NCBI GenBank assembly: GCA_031426355.1
Contig: JANPLD010000055.1
Span: 1-39,109 of the forward strand
Origin: JANPLD01 sp031426355
GTDB taxonomy: Bacteria > Pseudomonadota > Alphaproteobacteria > Rickettsiales > UBA8987
Direction of reading: 5' to 3'
Length of the DNA stretch: 39,109 bases
The notes under the pieces are model-generated. The model did no database searches and was not told the origin of the DNA. It was given only the letters and a program-made list of their open reading frames with translations. Positions 14,813 to 22,701 of this stretch are shown piece by piece. The position numbers and the translations under genes are program-made. Position 1 is the stretch's first letter. Each line of letters begins with the position of its first letter.

Positions 14813-16329
14813 TAGGCACCTTTAGGAACATTTACCGCGGTTGCGAAATTATTTTAATTTTAGCAAGGTATGACGCGCTATTCTTTTTAAATAATACCAG
14901 GCTTTCTTTCCTTGAAAAACTCCTAAAGCCTTTAAGAAAAAGAAGCTCTAAAAATCTCACTAACGGGCAGAAACTATTAGTATCATTACAACTGCTCGGC
15001 CCTAGCTTTATAAAATTAGGTCAGGCTTTATCCATACGCTCAGACCTTGTCGGTGAAAAGGTCGCAGATGAACTTAAAGCCCTTCAGGACAGGCTCCCGC
15101 CCTTCCCTTTTGCTAAGGCAAAAAGTATAATAGAGAGTGACCTTGGACCTTTGGAAACCTTATTCTCTCATTTTAATGAAACCCCAGTTGCAGCTGCATC
15201 AATTGCGCAGGTCCACTTTGCAAAAACTATTGAAGGTGATGACGTTGCTGTAAAGATCCTCCGTCCAAATATCGCCGCAAAATTCGCCCGTGATTACGAA
15301 CTTTTATATTTCCTCGCTGGCCTGTTTGACTTCGCTGCACCAAGCCTGAGGCGCTTAAGATTCAAAGAAGTTATCCTAAAACTTGAAGAGACCACTACGT
15401 TAGAAATGGATTTTTCTTACGAGGCTGCCTCCGCCAGCGAATATGCTGAGAATTTCAAAGGCGATGAAAATATAAGAGTGCCTAAAATATACTGGAAATA
15501 TTCTTCCTCAAACGTAATGACGCTGGAAAAATTTGAAGGAGTAAGGATTGATGATCTGGAAGCTTTAAGGGCTCAAGGACATGATATCCATGATATATTG
15601 ATGAAATCCTCTTTGCTTTTCGTAAGACAGGTTCTGCGTGATGGTTTTTTCCACGCTGATATGCACCCAGGAAATGTCTTGATCGATAAAGATGGAAAGA
15701 TCTGCGTTATAGATTACGGCATAATGGGAAGGCTTGATAAGGAAACACGTATCTTCCTTGCGGAAATGCTGTTAGCATTTTTAAATCGAGATTACCGTAA
15801 AGTAGCTGACTTACATTTTGAGTTTGGCCTTATCTCAAGGGATCAGGATAGAGATTTATTTGCCCAAGCCTGCCGCGCTATTGCGGAACCTATATTGGGC
15901 TTACCACAAAACCAGATATCAATAGCACGTTTGCTTAATCAGCTCTTTAAGGTTTTTGACAGATTTAAAATGGTAACTGAGACCAAGTTCCTTCTACTAC
16001 ATAAAACCATGTTCATGGCAGAAGGTCTAGGACGTATTTTAAACCCGGAGCTTAATTTCTGGGAGGTTTCACGTGAATTAATTGAAGAATGGGGTGCTGA
16101 AAATTTGGGTCTCAGAGCACGCATTAAAACGCGAATAAACGACACTCTAGAATGCTTAGATAATATAAAGAAGATAACTAAAAGTGCATCCTATACATAT
16201 ACTGAAAATGGATTAATTCTTCACCCATCAACTATTGAACAATTAAAAAATAAAGAGAAGCGCAGCTTCTGGTGGCAAATTATAGCTATAGGATCTATAA
16301 TGACGCTAATTATTCAGAATTATAATTGA
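14809..16329 (+). CDS. ubiB: UbiB, atypical kinase/ATPase for ubiquinone biosynthesis
   Basis: UbiB (ADCK/Coq8 family) supports ubiquinone synthesis at the membrane, probably by ATP-dependent mobilisation of lipid intermediates. I choose the ATG at 14809, which overlaps the ubiE stop; an in-frame GTG at 14800 would add three residues. The product has the family KxGQ motif (GPSFIKLGQALSIRSDL, about 64-80), the alanine-containing loop VAAASIAQVH, VAVKILRP with the lysine, a catalytic-loop DMHPGNVLID, and the metal-binding VIDYGIMGRL. The C-terminus has one clear hydrophobic segment (WWQIIAIGSIMTLIIQ); many UbiB proteins have two. Its stop overlaps a possible coaBC TTG start. Confidence 0.95.
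   Translation: MIGTFRNIYRGCEIILILARYDALFFLNNTRLSFLEKLLKPLRKRSSKNLTNGQKLLVSLQLLGPSFIKLGQALSIRSDLVGEKVADELKALQDRLPPFPFAKAKSIIESDLGPLETLFSHFNETPVAAASIAQVHFAKTIEGDDVAVKILRPNIAAKFARDYELLYFLAGLFDFAAPSLRRLRFKEVILKLEETTTLEMDFSYEAASASEYAENFKGDENIRVPKIYWKYSSSNVMTLEKFEGVRIDDLEALRAQGHDIHDILMKSSLLFVRQVLRDGFFHADMHPGNVLIDKDGKICVIDYGIMGRLDKETRIFLAEMLLAFLNRDYRKVADLHFEFGLISRDQDRDLFAQACRAIAEPILGLPQNQISIARLLNQLFKVFDRFKMVTETKFLLLHKTMFMAEGLGRILNPELNFWEVSRELIEEWGAENLGLRARIKTRINDTLECLDNIKKITKSASYTYTENGLILHPSTIEQLKNKEKRSFWWQIIAIGSIMTLIIQNYN
16065..16080. promoter_or_regulatory. Weak parS-like site within ubiB
   Basis: GGTTTCACGTGAATTA matches the ParB-binding consensus TGTTTCACGTGAAACA at 13 of 16 positions, including the eleven central bases TTTCACGTGAA. 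Alone it would be marginal; it is listed because it falls in a set of five similar sites. Confidence 0.3.
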
Positions 16330-17513
16330 ACGTGAAAATTCTTTACATAGTTACAGGTAGCATCGCTGCAATTAAAGCGCCTGAGATAGTGCGTGAGTTT
16401 AAAAAGCTTGGTCATTCTATTACCTGCGTTATGACTAAATCTGCAAGTTATTTCACTACTGAAACTGCCCTATCTTACCTTTCTGAAAATAAGGTTTACA
16501 CTAAAATGTTTGAGCCTGATGATGAATCAGAAATGGCTCACATTAAACTTTCCCGCGATAATGATATTATACTTGTAGCCCCTGCTTCTGCTGATTTTAT
16601 TGCAAAGCTTGCCCATGGATTATGTGATGATCTGGCTTCGACAGTCTGCATCGCCTCAGATAAAAAGATCATATTAGCGCCAGCGATGAATACCAAAATG
16701 CTGGAATATCCTGCAACTCAGGAGAATTTGACAAAATTAAAATCGTACGGCTTTCAAATTATTGAACCTGCTGAAGGATTGCTCGCTTGTGGTGAAGAAG
16801 GCTCAGGTAAAATGGCCGATGTTGAAACCATACTTGAGACGGTACTAAATAACAAAACTAAAAAAAGCGGTAGGCTTTCCGGTAAAAAAATAGTTATTAC
16901 AGCCGGCCCAACGATAGAAGAAATTGACCCTGTCAGATATATATCTAACCACTCCTCGGGTAAGCAAGGTTATGCAATAGCCAGCGCTCTAATTGATCAA
17001 GGGGCTGACGTAACTTTAATTTCTGGCGCGACTAACTTGGCAAAACCTGATTGTAATTTCATTTTAGTTAAAAGTGCTGAAGAAATGTTAAAAGCTGTAA
17101 CTGGCTCACTTACAGCTGATTGCTTTATTTCATGCGCGGCTGTATCTGATTGGAAAATAAAAGAGAAAAACTTAAACAAACTTAAGAAAGGCAATTCTAA
17201 TGAGCTGACTTTAAACCTTATTAAAAACCCTGATATACTAGCAGAAATATCCAGTTTAAAAGGAAGACGTCCTAAGTTAATTATTGGCTTTTCAGCAGAA
17301 ACAGTAAACCTGATTGAAAACAGTAAAAAGAAATTAAAAAGTAAAAACTGCGATATAATAATTGCTAATGATGTTTCTAAGAATCCTTTTGGATCTGATT
17401 ATAACTCCATATCTATAATAGATAAAAAAGGATTAATTGAAACTATTGCTAAGACTACCAAGAAAAAGATCGCTGAAAGAATTATAGATTTGGTTTTTAA
17501 AAATCTAAAATAG
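16326..17513 (+). CDS. coaBC: Bifunctional phosphopantothenoylcysteine decarboxylase/synthetase
   Basis: CoaBC joins 4'-phosphopantothenate to cysteine (CoaB) and decarboxylates the product (CoaC) in coenzyme A synthesis. In 395 residues, the N-terminal flavoprotein half has VTGSIAAIKAPEIVREF, the conserved histidine in EMAHIKLSRD, PAMNTKMLEYPAT and the GEEGSGKMAD substrate loop. The C-terminal half has ITAGPTIEEIDPVRYISN, SSGKQGYAIA, SCAAVSDWK and DIIIANDV. Both halves look complete. The start is uncertain: TTG at 16326 overlaps the ubiB stop, while a GTG at 16332 gives the more typical N-terminus MKILYIVTGSI; neither has a clear ribosome-binding site. It ends the ubiE-ubiB-coaBC operon; a parS-like site follows. 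Confidence 0.95.
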   Translation: MNVKILYIVTGSIAAIKAPEIVREFKKLGHSITCVMTKSASYFTTETALSYLSENKVYTKMFEPDDESEMAHIKLSRDNDIILVAPASADFIAKLAHGLCDDLASTVCIASDKKIILAPAMNTKMLEYPATQENLTKLKSYGFQIIEPAEGLLACGEEGSGKMADVETILETVLNNKTKKSGRLSGKKIVITAGPTIEEIDPVRYISNHSSGKQGYAIASALIDQGADVTLISGATNLAKPDCNFILVKSAEEMLKAVTGSLTADCFISCAAVSDWKIKEKNLNKLKKGNSNELTLNLIKNPDILAEISSLKGRRPKLIIGFSAETVNLIENSKKKLKSKNCDIIIANDVSKNPFGSDYNSISIIDKKGLIETIAKTTKKKIAERIIDLVFKNLK

Positions 17514-17517
17514 AAAT

Positions 17518-17533
17518 TGTTTCACATGAAACT
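17518..17533. promoter_or_regulatory. parS-like site after coaBC
   Basis: TGTTTCACATGAAACT matches the ParB-site consensus TGTTTCACGTGAAACA at 14 of 16 positions and is itself an inverted repeat (GTTTCA-CA-TGAAAC). It lies in the 21-base gap between the convergent coaBC and pgpA genes, so it is not constrained by coding. It could otherwise be a small hairpin at the coaBC 3' end, but it has no T-tract of terminator type. Confidence 0.5.
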
Positions 17534-17534
17534 T

Positions 17535-18158
17535 TTAAAAGTTATCAACAGATACTAGGTGATCTAAAACTCCAAAAAGTTTTAAGACAAAGAATATTAT
17601 ATAAAAACTTATTGCTGTATAAACCCCGGCAATTATATCATCTGCCATAATACCAACTCCACCTTTCATATGCTTATCTGCATATCCAACATGCCAAGGC
17701 TTCCAGATATCAAAAATTCTAAACAATATAAAAGTAACAGGAAATACCCAAAACATAAGCACCAGATAGATAATAAACTCTCCATTATTCAGTAAATACA
17801 AACCTGAATATATTAATGAGATCAATGAGAAAGAAACAAATATTCCCGCAACTTCATCTATAACTACCTGCTTAGGATCTTCTTTATTTATCTGCTTTGA
17901 GTATCTCTCTGAGGCCCAAATTCCAATTATCCAGAAAAATAGTGCAAGGATCGTAATTACATAGACAATATAATCAGGATTTATATACCCGCCACCAACA
18001 CCAAAATGCATTTGGCTATCTTTTAACTCAATGAAATATGGCTGATAAAAAATTACAGCAACTAGAATTGTTGCAGCTAAACTGCCGAAAGTTCCGGGCA
18101 TAAAAGGTATCTTCCCTATGCCAAAGAAAGTAGAAATTATGGAATATAAAAATTTCAC
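17535..18158 (-). CDS. pgpA: Phosphatidylglycerophosphatase A
   Basis: PgpA dephosphorylates phosphatidylglycerol phosphate to phosphatidylglycerol in the inner membrane. Family motifs present are GIGKIPFMPGTFGSLAATIL, DPKQVVIDEVAGIFVS, FRIFDIWKPWHVGYAD and GGVGIMADDIIAGVY. Several hydrophobic helices separate them. An insertion of about 20 residues follows the first helix. The open frame extends to a TTG at 18230, which would overlap chpT by 62 bases; I prefer the GTG at 18156-18158, 10 bases after the chpT stop, giving 207 residues, nearer the usual 160-180. No strong ribosome-binding site supports either. Placement after chpT on the same strand suggests co-transcription. Confidence 0.88.
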   Translation of the reverse strand: MKFLYSIISTFFGIGKIPFMPGTFGSLAATILVAVIFYQPYFIELKDSQMHFGVGGGYINPDYIVYVITILALFFWIIGIWASERYSKQINKEDPKQVVIDEVAGIFVSFSLISLIYSGLYLLNNGEFIIYLVLMFWVFPVTFILFRIFDIWKPWHVGYADKHMKGGVGIMADDIIAGVYTAISFYIIFFVLKLFGVLDHLVSVDNF

Positions 18159-18168
18159 AAACGTAAAT

Positions 18169-18885
18169 TTAAGCAGGGAACTCAGAAATAAACTCAACGG
18201 TTTTCTCACTATCCGCGATCTTATAATCAAAGGATAATTTCACACTTGCCGTGATCGCTGTATTATTAATGAAAAAATATGGAACGTTATCTACATCCAT
18301 ATCAACTTCCTTCTTCGCTTCAATAATATCTTTTATCATTTCAGGTTCTTTGAATTTCTGGCAGAAAACCCTGACCTCAATTACATTTTTGTTATCACCT
18401 GAAAACCCGATACTTATACGCCCACCATATATTAAAACACGTGACATAGTAAGTATCATTCCAACCATGATCCTTCTCTTGATAGCTGAAATATCTTCAG
18501 GGCAAGAAGGGTTCCACTGCAATTCAACGTGTGTTTTGTTGAAATAATTCTTCATTATATCTTTAACTTCCTTAACGGAAGTTTTAGCATTCTCAGTATA
18601 AACAACACCATAAGCCATTCTGTAAGCCTGAAGGCGCGCGAGTGATTGTTTTGAACTTTCCTCAATTATATCAATCGCCTGATTTCTTATTTCTATCCCG
18701 CCCGGGTCTTCCGTTTCACGTGCATCATTCATTACAAAATCAAGCCCATTAACTACTGCGCCTATAGGGCCAGCTATATCATGGGTAAACCTGGTGAGCA
18801 GCAATTCCGCCATTCTCTCCTGCCCTTCCGAGCCTTTTGCGTTCTTCGCACCTTTAAAAAGATTCATCACACCGTAAGGATTCAT
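18169..18885 (-). CDS. chpT: Histidine phosphotransferase ChpT
   Basis: ChpT relays phosphate from the hybrid kinase CckA to the response regulators CtrA and CpdR, controlling the alphaproteobacterial cell cycle. The 238-residue product has the DHp-like phospho-acceptor region MAELLLTRFTHDIAGPIGAVVNGLDF, with H35 followed by D36. A degenerate ATPase-like C-terminal domain without Walker-type or N/G-box motifs follows (for example ISAIKRRIMVGMILTMSRVLIYGG, then the strands RISIGFSG and IEVRVFC). This combination is specific to ChpT-type pseudo-kinases. It is divergent from nuoA. The presence of ChpT is good evidence for an alphaproteobacterium with an intact CtrA relay; ctrA and cckA are not in this window. 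Confidence 0.88.
   Translation of the reverse strand: MNPYGVMNLFKGAKNAKGSEGQERMAELLLTRFTHDIAGPIGAVVNGLDFVMNDARETEDPGGIEIRNQAIDIIEESSKQSLARLQAYRMAYGVVYTENAKTSVKEVKDIMKNYFNKTHVELQWNPSCPEDISAIKRRIMVGMILTMSRVLIYGGRISIGFSGDNKNVIEVRVFCQKFKEPEMIKDIIEAKKEVDMDVDNVPYFFINNTAITASVKLSFDYKIADSEKTVEFISEFPA
18712..18727. promoter_or_regulatory. Weak parS-like site within chpT
   Basis: CGTTTCACGTGCATCA matches the ParB-site consensus at 13 of 16 positions, with the left half and centre intact (GTTTCACGTG). It lies inside chpT coding sequence. It is reported only as part of the cluster of such sites. Confidence 0.25.
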
Positions 18886-18982
18886 ATTATTAAAATTTAA
18901 TTATCTACCAAATAGCCTTGACTTAGAAGCCGATTATGACAATAACATCAAACAAATATATGTGCAATTATTTCGAAAAAAT

Positions 18983-19348
18983 ATGGATTTTGATCTTTCA
19001 CAATATCTTCCTGTTCTAATATTCCTGATTGTTGCAACTTTGCTGTCCATTGTTGTTATCGGATTATCATACACTATATCTATAAAAAACCCTGATAGCG
19101 AGAAGATTTCTCAGTATGAGTGCGGGTTTGATGCATTCTCTGATGCCAGAGGCCGCTTTGATGTGCGCTTTTACCTTGTAGCTATCCTGTTTATCATATT
19201 CGATCTTGAGATAGCATTCCTCTTCCCTTGGGCAATTTCCCTTGGTGATATAGGAATTTTCGGGTTCTGGAGCATGATGACATTTTTAACCGTATTAACG
19301 GTTGGTTTTATTTATGAATGGAAGAAAGGCGCGCTCGATTGGGAGTAA
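18983..19348 (+). CDS. nuoA: NADH-quinone oxidoreductase subunit A
   Basis: NuoA is a small membrane subunit of complex I near the quinone channel. The product has three transmembrane helices and the family motif YECGFDAFSDARGRFDVRFY followed by LVAILFIIFDLEIAFLFPWA, where the conserved acidic residues sit. I prefer the ATG at 18983 (MDFDLSQYLPVLIFL, 121 residues), which matches the usual N-terminus; a GTG at 18962 would add seven residues. A possible -35 TTGACT lies at 18918-18923 but the -10 is unclear. It heads the plus-strand nuo block and is divergent from chpT. Confidence 0.95.
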   Translation: MDFDLSQYLPVLIFLIVATLLSIVVIGLSYTISIKNPDSEKISQYECGFDAFSDARGRFDVRFYLVAILFIIFDLEIAFLFPWAISLGDIGIFGFWSMMTFLTVLTVGFIYEWKKGALDWE

Positions 19349-19364
19349 TTAGGAGTAATAAATT

Positions 19365-19970
19365 ATGAAAAAACTTATAAATCCCCAGTTTGTACATACT
19401 CAGAAAATGATTCCCGCAGGTATTGAGCAGGATGAACTTCTGAAAACCGCAACCAATGAGATATCTGACAAAGGTTTCGTTGTAGCAAAATTTGATAATC
19501 TAATTAACTGGGCAAGAACAGGCTCCCTCTGGCCAATGACATTCGGTCTAGCATGCTGCGCTGTAGAGATGATGCAAACCGCTGCCAGCCGTTATGACCT
19601 TGATAGGTTCGGCTTGGTATTCCGCCCTTCACCACGCCAGTCAGATGTTATGATAGTCGCGGGAACTTTAACCAATAAAATGGCGCCTGCCCTCCGTAAA
19701 GTATATGACCAGATGGCTGAACCAAGATATGTTATATCTATGGGCTCATGCGCTAATGGTGGCGGTTATTACCATTATTCTTATTCGGTAGTTCGCGGCT
19801 GTGACAGGATAGTTCCGGTAGATATATATGTTCCGGGTTGCCCGCCTACTGCAGAAGCCCTCCTTTATGGCATCCTGAAACTACAGGATAAAATTAAAAG
19901 AACAGGCTCAGTTTTTGTAAGGAAAACCAAAAACACTCCAACCCCTCCAGATCACAAACAAATAGCTTAG
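19365..19970 (+). CDS. nuoB: NADH-quinone oxidoreductase subunit B
   Basis: NuoB carries cluster N2, the last iron-sulfur centre, which passes electrons to ubiquinone. The 201-residue product has the adjacent cysteines in FGLACCAVEMM, then MGSCANGGGYYHYSYSVVRG with its cysteine, and VDIYVPGCPPTAEALLYG with the fourth ligand. The FRPSPRQSDVMIVAGTLTNK block is also conserved. The N-terminal 35 residues are a variable extension and the proline-rich tail (NTPTPPDH) is non-conserved. It follows nuoA by 16 bases, and nuoC starts six bases after its stop, so the three form one transcript. Confidence 0.98.
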   Translation: MKKLINPQFVHTQKMIPAGIEQDELLKTATNEISDKGFVVAKFDNLINWARTGSLWPMTFGLACCAVEMMQTAASRYDLDRFGLVFRPSPRQSDVMIVAGTLTNKMAPALRKVYDQMAEPRYVISMGSCANGGGYYHYSYSVVRGCDRIVPVDIYVPGCPPTAEALLYGILKLQDKIKRTGSVFVRKTKNTPTPPDHKQIA

Positions 19971-19976
19971 AATATT

Positions 19977-20543
19977 ATGGAATTGCCAGCTAATTTATAT
20001 AGTACTATTACAGATAACAAAGGCACTCCAGTTGTTACAACAACTCCTGAGAATATCATAAACCTTCTTAAATTCCTGCGTGATGACGAATCCGCTGAGT
20101 TCAAGCAACTGATTGATGTTTGCGGCGTTGATTACCCTACACGTGAGAAAAGGTTTGAGATAGTTTATCAGTTGCTAAGCCTTAAATTCAACAAAAGATT
20201 AACAGTAAAAATTGCAGCAGAGGAAGACACTTTAGTACCTTCCGTCTGCGAAGTTTTTTCCGATGCGAACTGGCTGGAGCGCGAGATATGGGATATGTAC
20301 GGCGTTAAATTCAAAAACCATCCTGACCTCCGCAGGATACTTACTGACTACGGCTTTGAAGGCCATCCTCAAAGAAAAGATTTCCCGCTTACAGGATACG
20401 TAGAAGTTAAATATGATGAACAAAAGGGCAGGGTAGTTTACGTACCAGTTCACCTCCATCAGGAATACCGCAACTTCGATTATCTCTCTCCATGGGAAGG
20501 CACAGAATATGTGCTTCCAGGCGATGAAAAAGCTAAGGCTTGA
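19977..20543 (+). CDS. nuoC: NADH-quinone oxidoreductase subunit C
   Basis: NuoC (30-kDa subunit) is part of the peripheral arm connecting to NuoD. The 188-residue product shows LIDVCGVDYPTREKRFEIVYQLLSL split over two strands, then SVCEVFSDANWLEREIWDMYGV, the HPDLRRILTDYGFEGHPQRK signature and FPLTGYVEVKYDE. It ends with YRNFDYLSPWEGTEYVLPGD. It is a separate polypeptide, not fused to NuoD as in enterics, which is usual for Alphaproteobacteria. After its stop the operon is interrupted by 341 bases containing an antisense tRNA gene before nuoD. Confidence 0.97.
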   Translation: MELPANLYSTITDNKGTPVVTTTPENIINLLKFLRDDESAEFKQLIDVCGVDYPTREKRFEIVYQLLSLKFNKRLTVKIAAEEDTLVPSVCEVFSDANWLEREIWDMYGVKFKNHPDLRRILTDYGFEGHPQRKDFPLTGYVEVKYDEQKGRVVYVPVHLHQEYRNFDYLSPWEGTEYVLPGDEKAKA

Positions 20544-20642
20544 TTTATTTTATACGTTCTTTCCAAAACGTCATAACTTATCTGCAAATAAATTATCTCT
20601 ATAGTTTCCCAATTCTTCTTTCATATGCTACAGCACTAATCG

Positions 20643-20683
20643 CGCTTTCGCTAAATTTGGCAAGACCAAAATTAGCGAAAGCG
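20643..20683. repeat. Long hairpin next to the tRNA-Leu 3' end
   Basis: CGCTTTCGCTAAATTTGG (20643-20660) and CCAAAATTAGCGAAAGCG (20666-20683) pair over 18 bp with a single mismatch and a five-base loop. On the minus strand it begins three bases after the encoded CCA end of tRNA-Leu. It has no T-tract on either side, so it is not a classical terminator. It could be a 3' processing or stabilising structure, a read-through barrier, or a copy of a palindromic repeat element. It also lies in the leader between nuoC and nuoD on the plus strand. Confidence 0.8.
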
Positions 20684-20685
20684 GA

Positions 20686-20768
20686 TGGTGCCCGGAAGAG
20701 GACTCGAACCTCCATGGTTTCCCGCTAGCACCTGAAGCTAGTGCGTCTACCAATTTCGCCATCCGGGC
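20686..20768 (-). tRNA. tRNA-Leu (anticodon CAG)
   Basis: The minus strand folds into a complete type II cloverleaf. The acceptor stem is GCCCGGA/TCCGGGC and a D-arm with GCG/CGC follows. The anticodon stem is CTAGC/GCTAG around the loop TTCAGGT, giving anticodon CAG. A variable arm includes GG-GAAA-CC, and the T-arm is GGAGG-TTCGAGT-CCTCT. The discriminator is A, and CCA is encoded at 20688-20686. The tRNA reads CUG leucine codons. It is antisense to the nuo operon, in the gap between nuoC and nuoD, and must have its own promoter in 20769-20884, where I cannot pick a clear one. Confidence 0.97.
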
Positions 20769-20884
20769 ATTTAGAAATAAAAACTTCAAATTGCCAGATT
20801 TCAATAATCTTTCTTGTCATATTTGCAAGATTCTTCTATAGGAAATCGTTAACGATAAACTTTTAAGACTACCAGAATAAAACA

Positions 20885-22066
20885 ATGTCACGCGAAGTTT
20901 CACTAAAGAATATGACCTTGAATTTCGGCCCGCAGCATCCTGCGGCACACGGCGTTCTGAGGCTTATACTGGAACTTGACGGCGAGGTAGTTGAACGCGC
21001 TGATCCGCATATTGGCTTGCTTCACAGGGGCACAGAAAAACTTATCGAACATAAAACATATCTGCAGGCTCTGCCTTATTTTGACCGCCTAGATTATGTT
21101 TCACCTATGTGTCAGGAGCATACTTACTCGTTAGCCGTAGAAAAATTACTCAATTGCGAAGTACCTATCAGGGCGCAATATATCAGGGTTATTTTTGCAG
21201 AGCTTACCAGAATTTTGAACCACATTATGAACGTTACAACATTCGCGCTTGATGTTGGAGCGATGACACCACTTCTCTGGTTATTTGAAGAGCGCGAAAA
21301 AATCATTGAATTTTATGAGCGTGTATCTGGCTCAAGAATGCATTCTGCTTACATCCGTCCGGGCGGAGTTGGCAGGGATCTGCCACCGGGATTAATCGAA
21401 GACATAGTTAACTTCGTTGATAAATTCCCTAAATATCTTTCTGACGTTGAAGATCTGCTTACAGAGAATAGGATATTTAAACAAAGAACAGTAGATATAG
21501 CGACCGTTTCTGCCACTCAGGCGCTTGACCTTGGCTTTAGCGGACCAATGCTTCGCGCTTCAGGGATAGCTTGGGATCTTCGTAAATCACAGCCTTATGA
21601 AGTTTATGACAAAATGGAATTTGATATTCCAATAGGTAACCATGGCGATTGTTATGATAGATATCTGTGCCGCATTGCGGAAATGTATGAATCTGTAAAA
21701 ATAGTTAAGCAGGCTTGCGCGCAAATACCGGGTGGCCCGGTTAAAACACTAGATAGAAAAATAACTCCCCCGCCACGTGCTGAAATGAAAACTTCGATGG
21801 AAGCCCTTATCCACCATTTTAAATTATATACTGAAGGCTATCACGTTCCAGCTGGCGAATATTATGTTGCAACTGAAGCTCCTAAAGGTGAATTTGGTGT
21901 TTATATTGTCGCTGACGGAACCAATAAACCTTATAGATGCAGGCTTCGTGCTCCAGGATTTATCCACTTGGCTGCTATGGACGAATTATGCAGAGGACAC
22001 ATGCTTGCAGACGTAGTTGCTGTTCTTGGATCTATGGATATAGTTTTTGGAGAAGTTGACAGATAA
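20885..22066 (+). CDS. nuoD: NADH-quinone oxidoreductase subunit D
   Basis: NuoD (49-kDa subunit) lines the quinone-reduction site with NuoB. The 393-residue product opens with MTLNFGPQHPAAHGVLRLIL, containing the conserved quinone-site histidines. It continues with ADPHIGLLHRGTEKLIEHKT, PYFDRLDYVSPMCQEH, GVGRDLPPG and the PIGNHGDCYDRYLCR region. The C-terminus is MADVVAVLGSMDIVFGEVDR-like (LADVVAVLGSMDIVFGEVDR), as in the NuoD/hydrogenase large-subunit family, without the nickel-binding cysteines. Its start follows the tRNA-containing gap, in which a 12-base palindrome (ATCGTTAACGAT, 20845-20856) precedes it. nuoE begins five bases after its stop. Confidence 0.98.
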   Translation: MSREVSLKNMTLNFGPQHPAAHGVLRLILELDGEVVERADPHIGLLHRGTEKLIEHKTYLQALPYFDRLDYVSPMCQEHTYSLAVEKLLNCEVPIRAQYIRVIFAELTRILNHIMNVTTFALDVGAMTPLLWLFEEREKIIEFYERVSGSRMHSAYIRPGGVGRDLPPGLIEDIVNFVDKFPKYLSDVEDLLTENRIFKQRTVDIATVSATQALDLGFSGPMLRASGIAWDLRKSQPYEVYDKMEFDIPIGNHGDCYDRYLCRIAEMYESVKIVKQACAQIPGGPVKTLDRKITPPPRAEMKTSMEALIHHFKLYTEGYHVPAGEYYVATEAPKGEFGVYIVADGTNKPYRCRLRAPGFIHLAAMDELCRGHMLADVVAVLGSMDIVFGEVDR

Positions 22067-22071
22067 TACTT

Positions 22072-22686
22072 ATGAACATGTTTCCCGTGAAACAAAATAT
22101 TATGATGAAACAAAATTTATTACATAAAGACACTCCTAACAAATTCAGATTCTCTCCTGAAAATCTGAAGAAGATAGAGACTATTCTCAAAAAATATCCT
22201 GAGAACAAAAAGGCTTCCGGGGTTATTCCTCTGCTTGATATTACCCAAAGGCAAAATGGCAACTGGCTTTCTGTTGATGCAATGAATGCAGTCGCTGAGA
22301 TTCTGGAAATGCCATATATACGCGTTTATGAAGTAGCAACCTTCTATTCAATGTTCAATCTCAAACCTGTAGGAAAACATTTTATACAGCTTTGCAGAAC
22401 TACACCTTGCTGGCTTAGAAAATCAGATGAGTTAAGAAATCTGGTCAAAACAAAACTTGGAATAGGAAAGGGTGAAACTACAGCTGATGGGCAATTCACT
22501 TATACTGAAGTTGAATGTTTGGGAGCTTGTGTTAATGCACCGGTAGTACAAATAAATGATGATTATTACGAAGATGTAAATCCTGAAATATTATCAGGAA
22601 TATTGGATGACCTGGTTCTCGGTAAAAAACCTGATATAGGGACTCAGGTTAACCGCAAGAATTCTGCACCTAGAGATAATATATAA
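22072..22686 (+). CDS. nuoE: NADH-quinone oxidoreductase subunit E
   Basis: NuoE (24-kDa subunit) holds a 2Fe-2S cluster in the NADH dehydrogenase module. In 204 residues the ligands are the cysteines in LCRTTPCW and VECLGACVNAP, all present. Other landmarks are FRFSPENLKKIETILKKYP, VIPLLDITQRQNG and YEVATFYSMFNL. Several in-frame ATGs lie near the start (22072, 22078, 22102, 22105); I keep the first, five bases after nuoD, but a later one would match the usual N-terminus equally well. A parS-like 16-mer (22079-22094) covers this variable start region. The C-terminal tail after GKKP is short. Confidence 0.96.
   Translation: MNMFPVKQNIMMKQNLLHKDTPNKFRFSPENLKKIETILKKYPENKKASGVIPLLDITQRQNGNWLSVDAMNAVAEILEMPYIRVYEVATFYSMFNLKPVGKHFIQLCRTTPCWLRKSDELRNLVKTKLGIGKGETTADGQFTYTEVECLGACVNAPVVQINDDYYEDVNPEILSGILDDLVLGKKPDIGTQVNRKNSAPRDNI
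22079..22094. promoter_or_regulatory. parS-like site at the nuoE start
   Basis: TGTTTCCCGTGAAACA matches the ParB-binding consensus TGTTTCACGTGAAACA at 15 of 16 positions (A to C at position 7). It occupies the variable N-terminal codons of nuoE, where coding constraint is weak. A 15/16 match has an expected frequency well below 0.001 in a window of this size. Confidence 0.6.
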
Positions 22687-22701
22687 TAAAACCGTAGGTT
22701 T

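Noticed and set aside
20540..20728. 62-codon open frame overlapping the nuoC end and the tRNA
   Set aside because: It runs through the hairpin and into the tRNA-Leu gene; its C-terminal arginine/threonine-rich residues are the translation of tRNA sequence, a common false gene.
20845..20866. CtrA-binding site upstream of nuoD (TTAAC...TTAA)
   Set aside because: The two TTAA halves are 10 bases apart, not the seven required by the CtrA consensus; other intergenic TTAA pairs I checked also had the wrong spacing.
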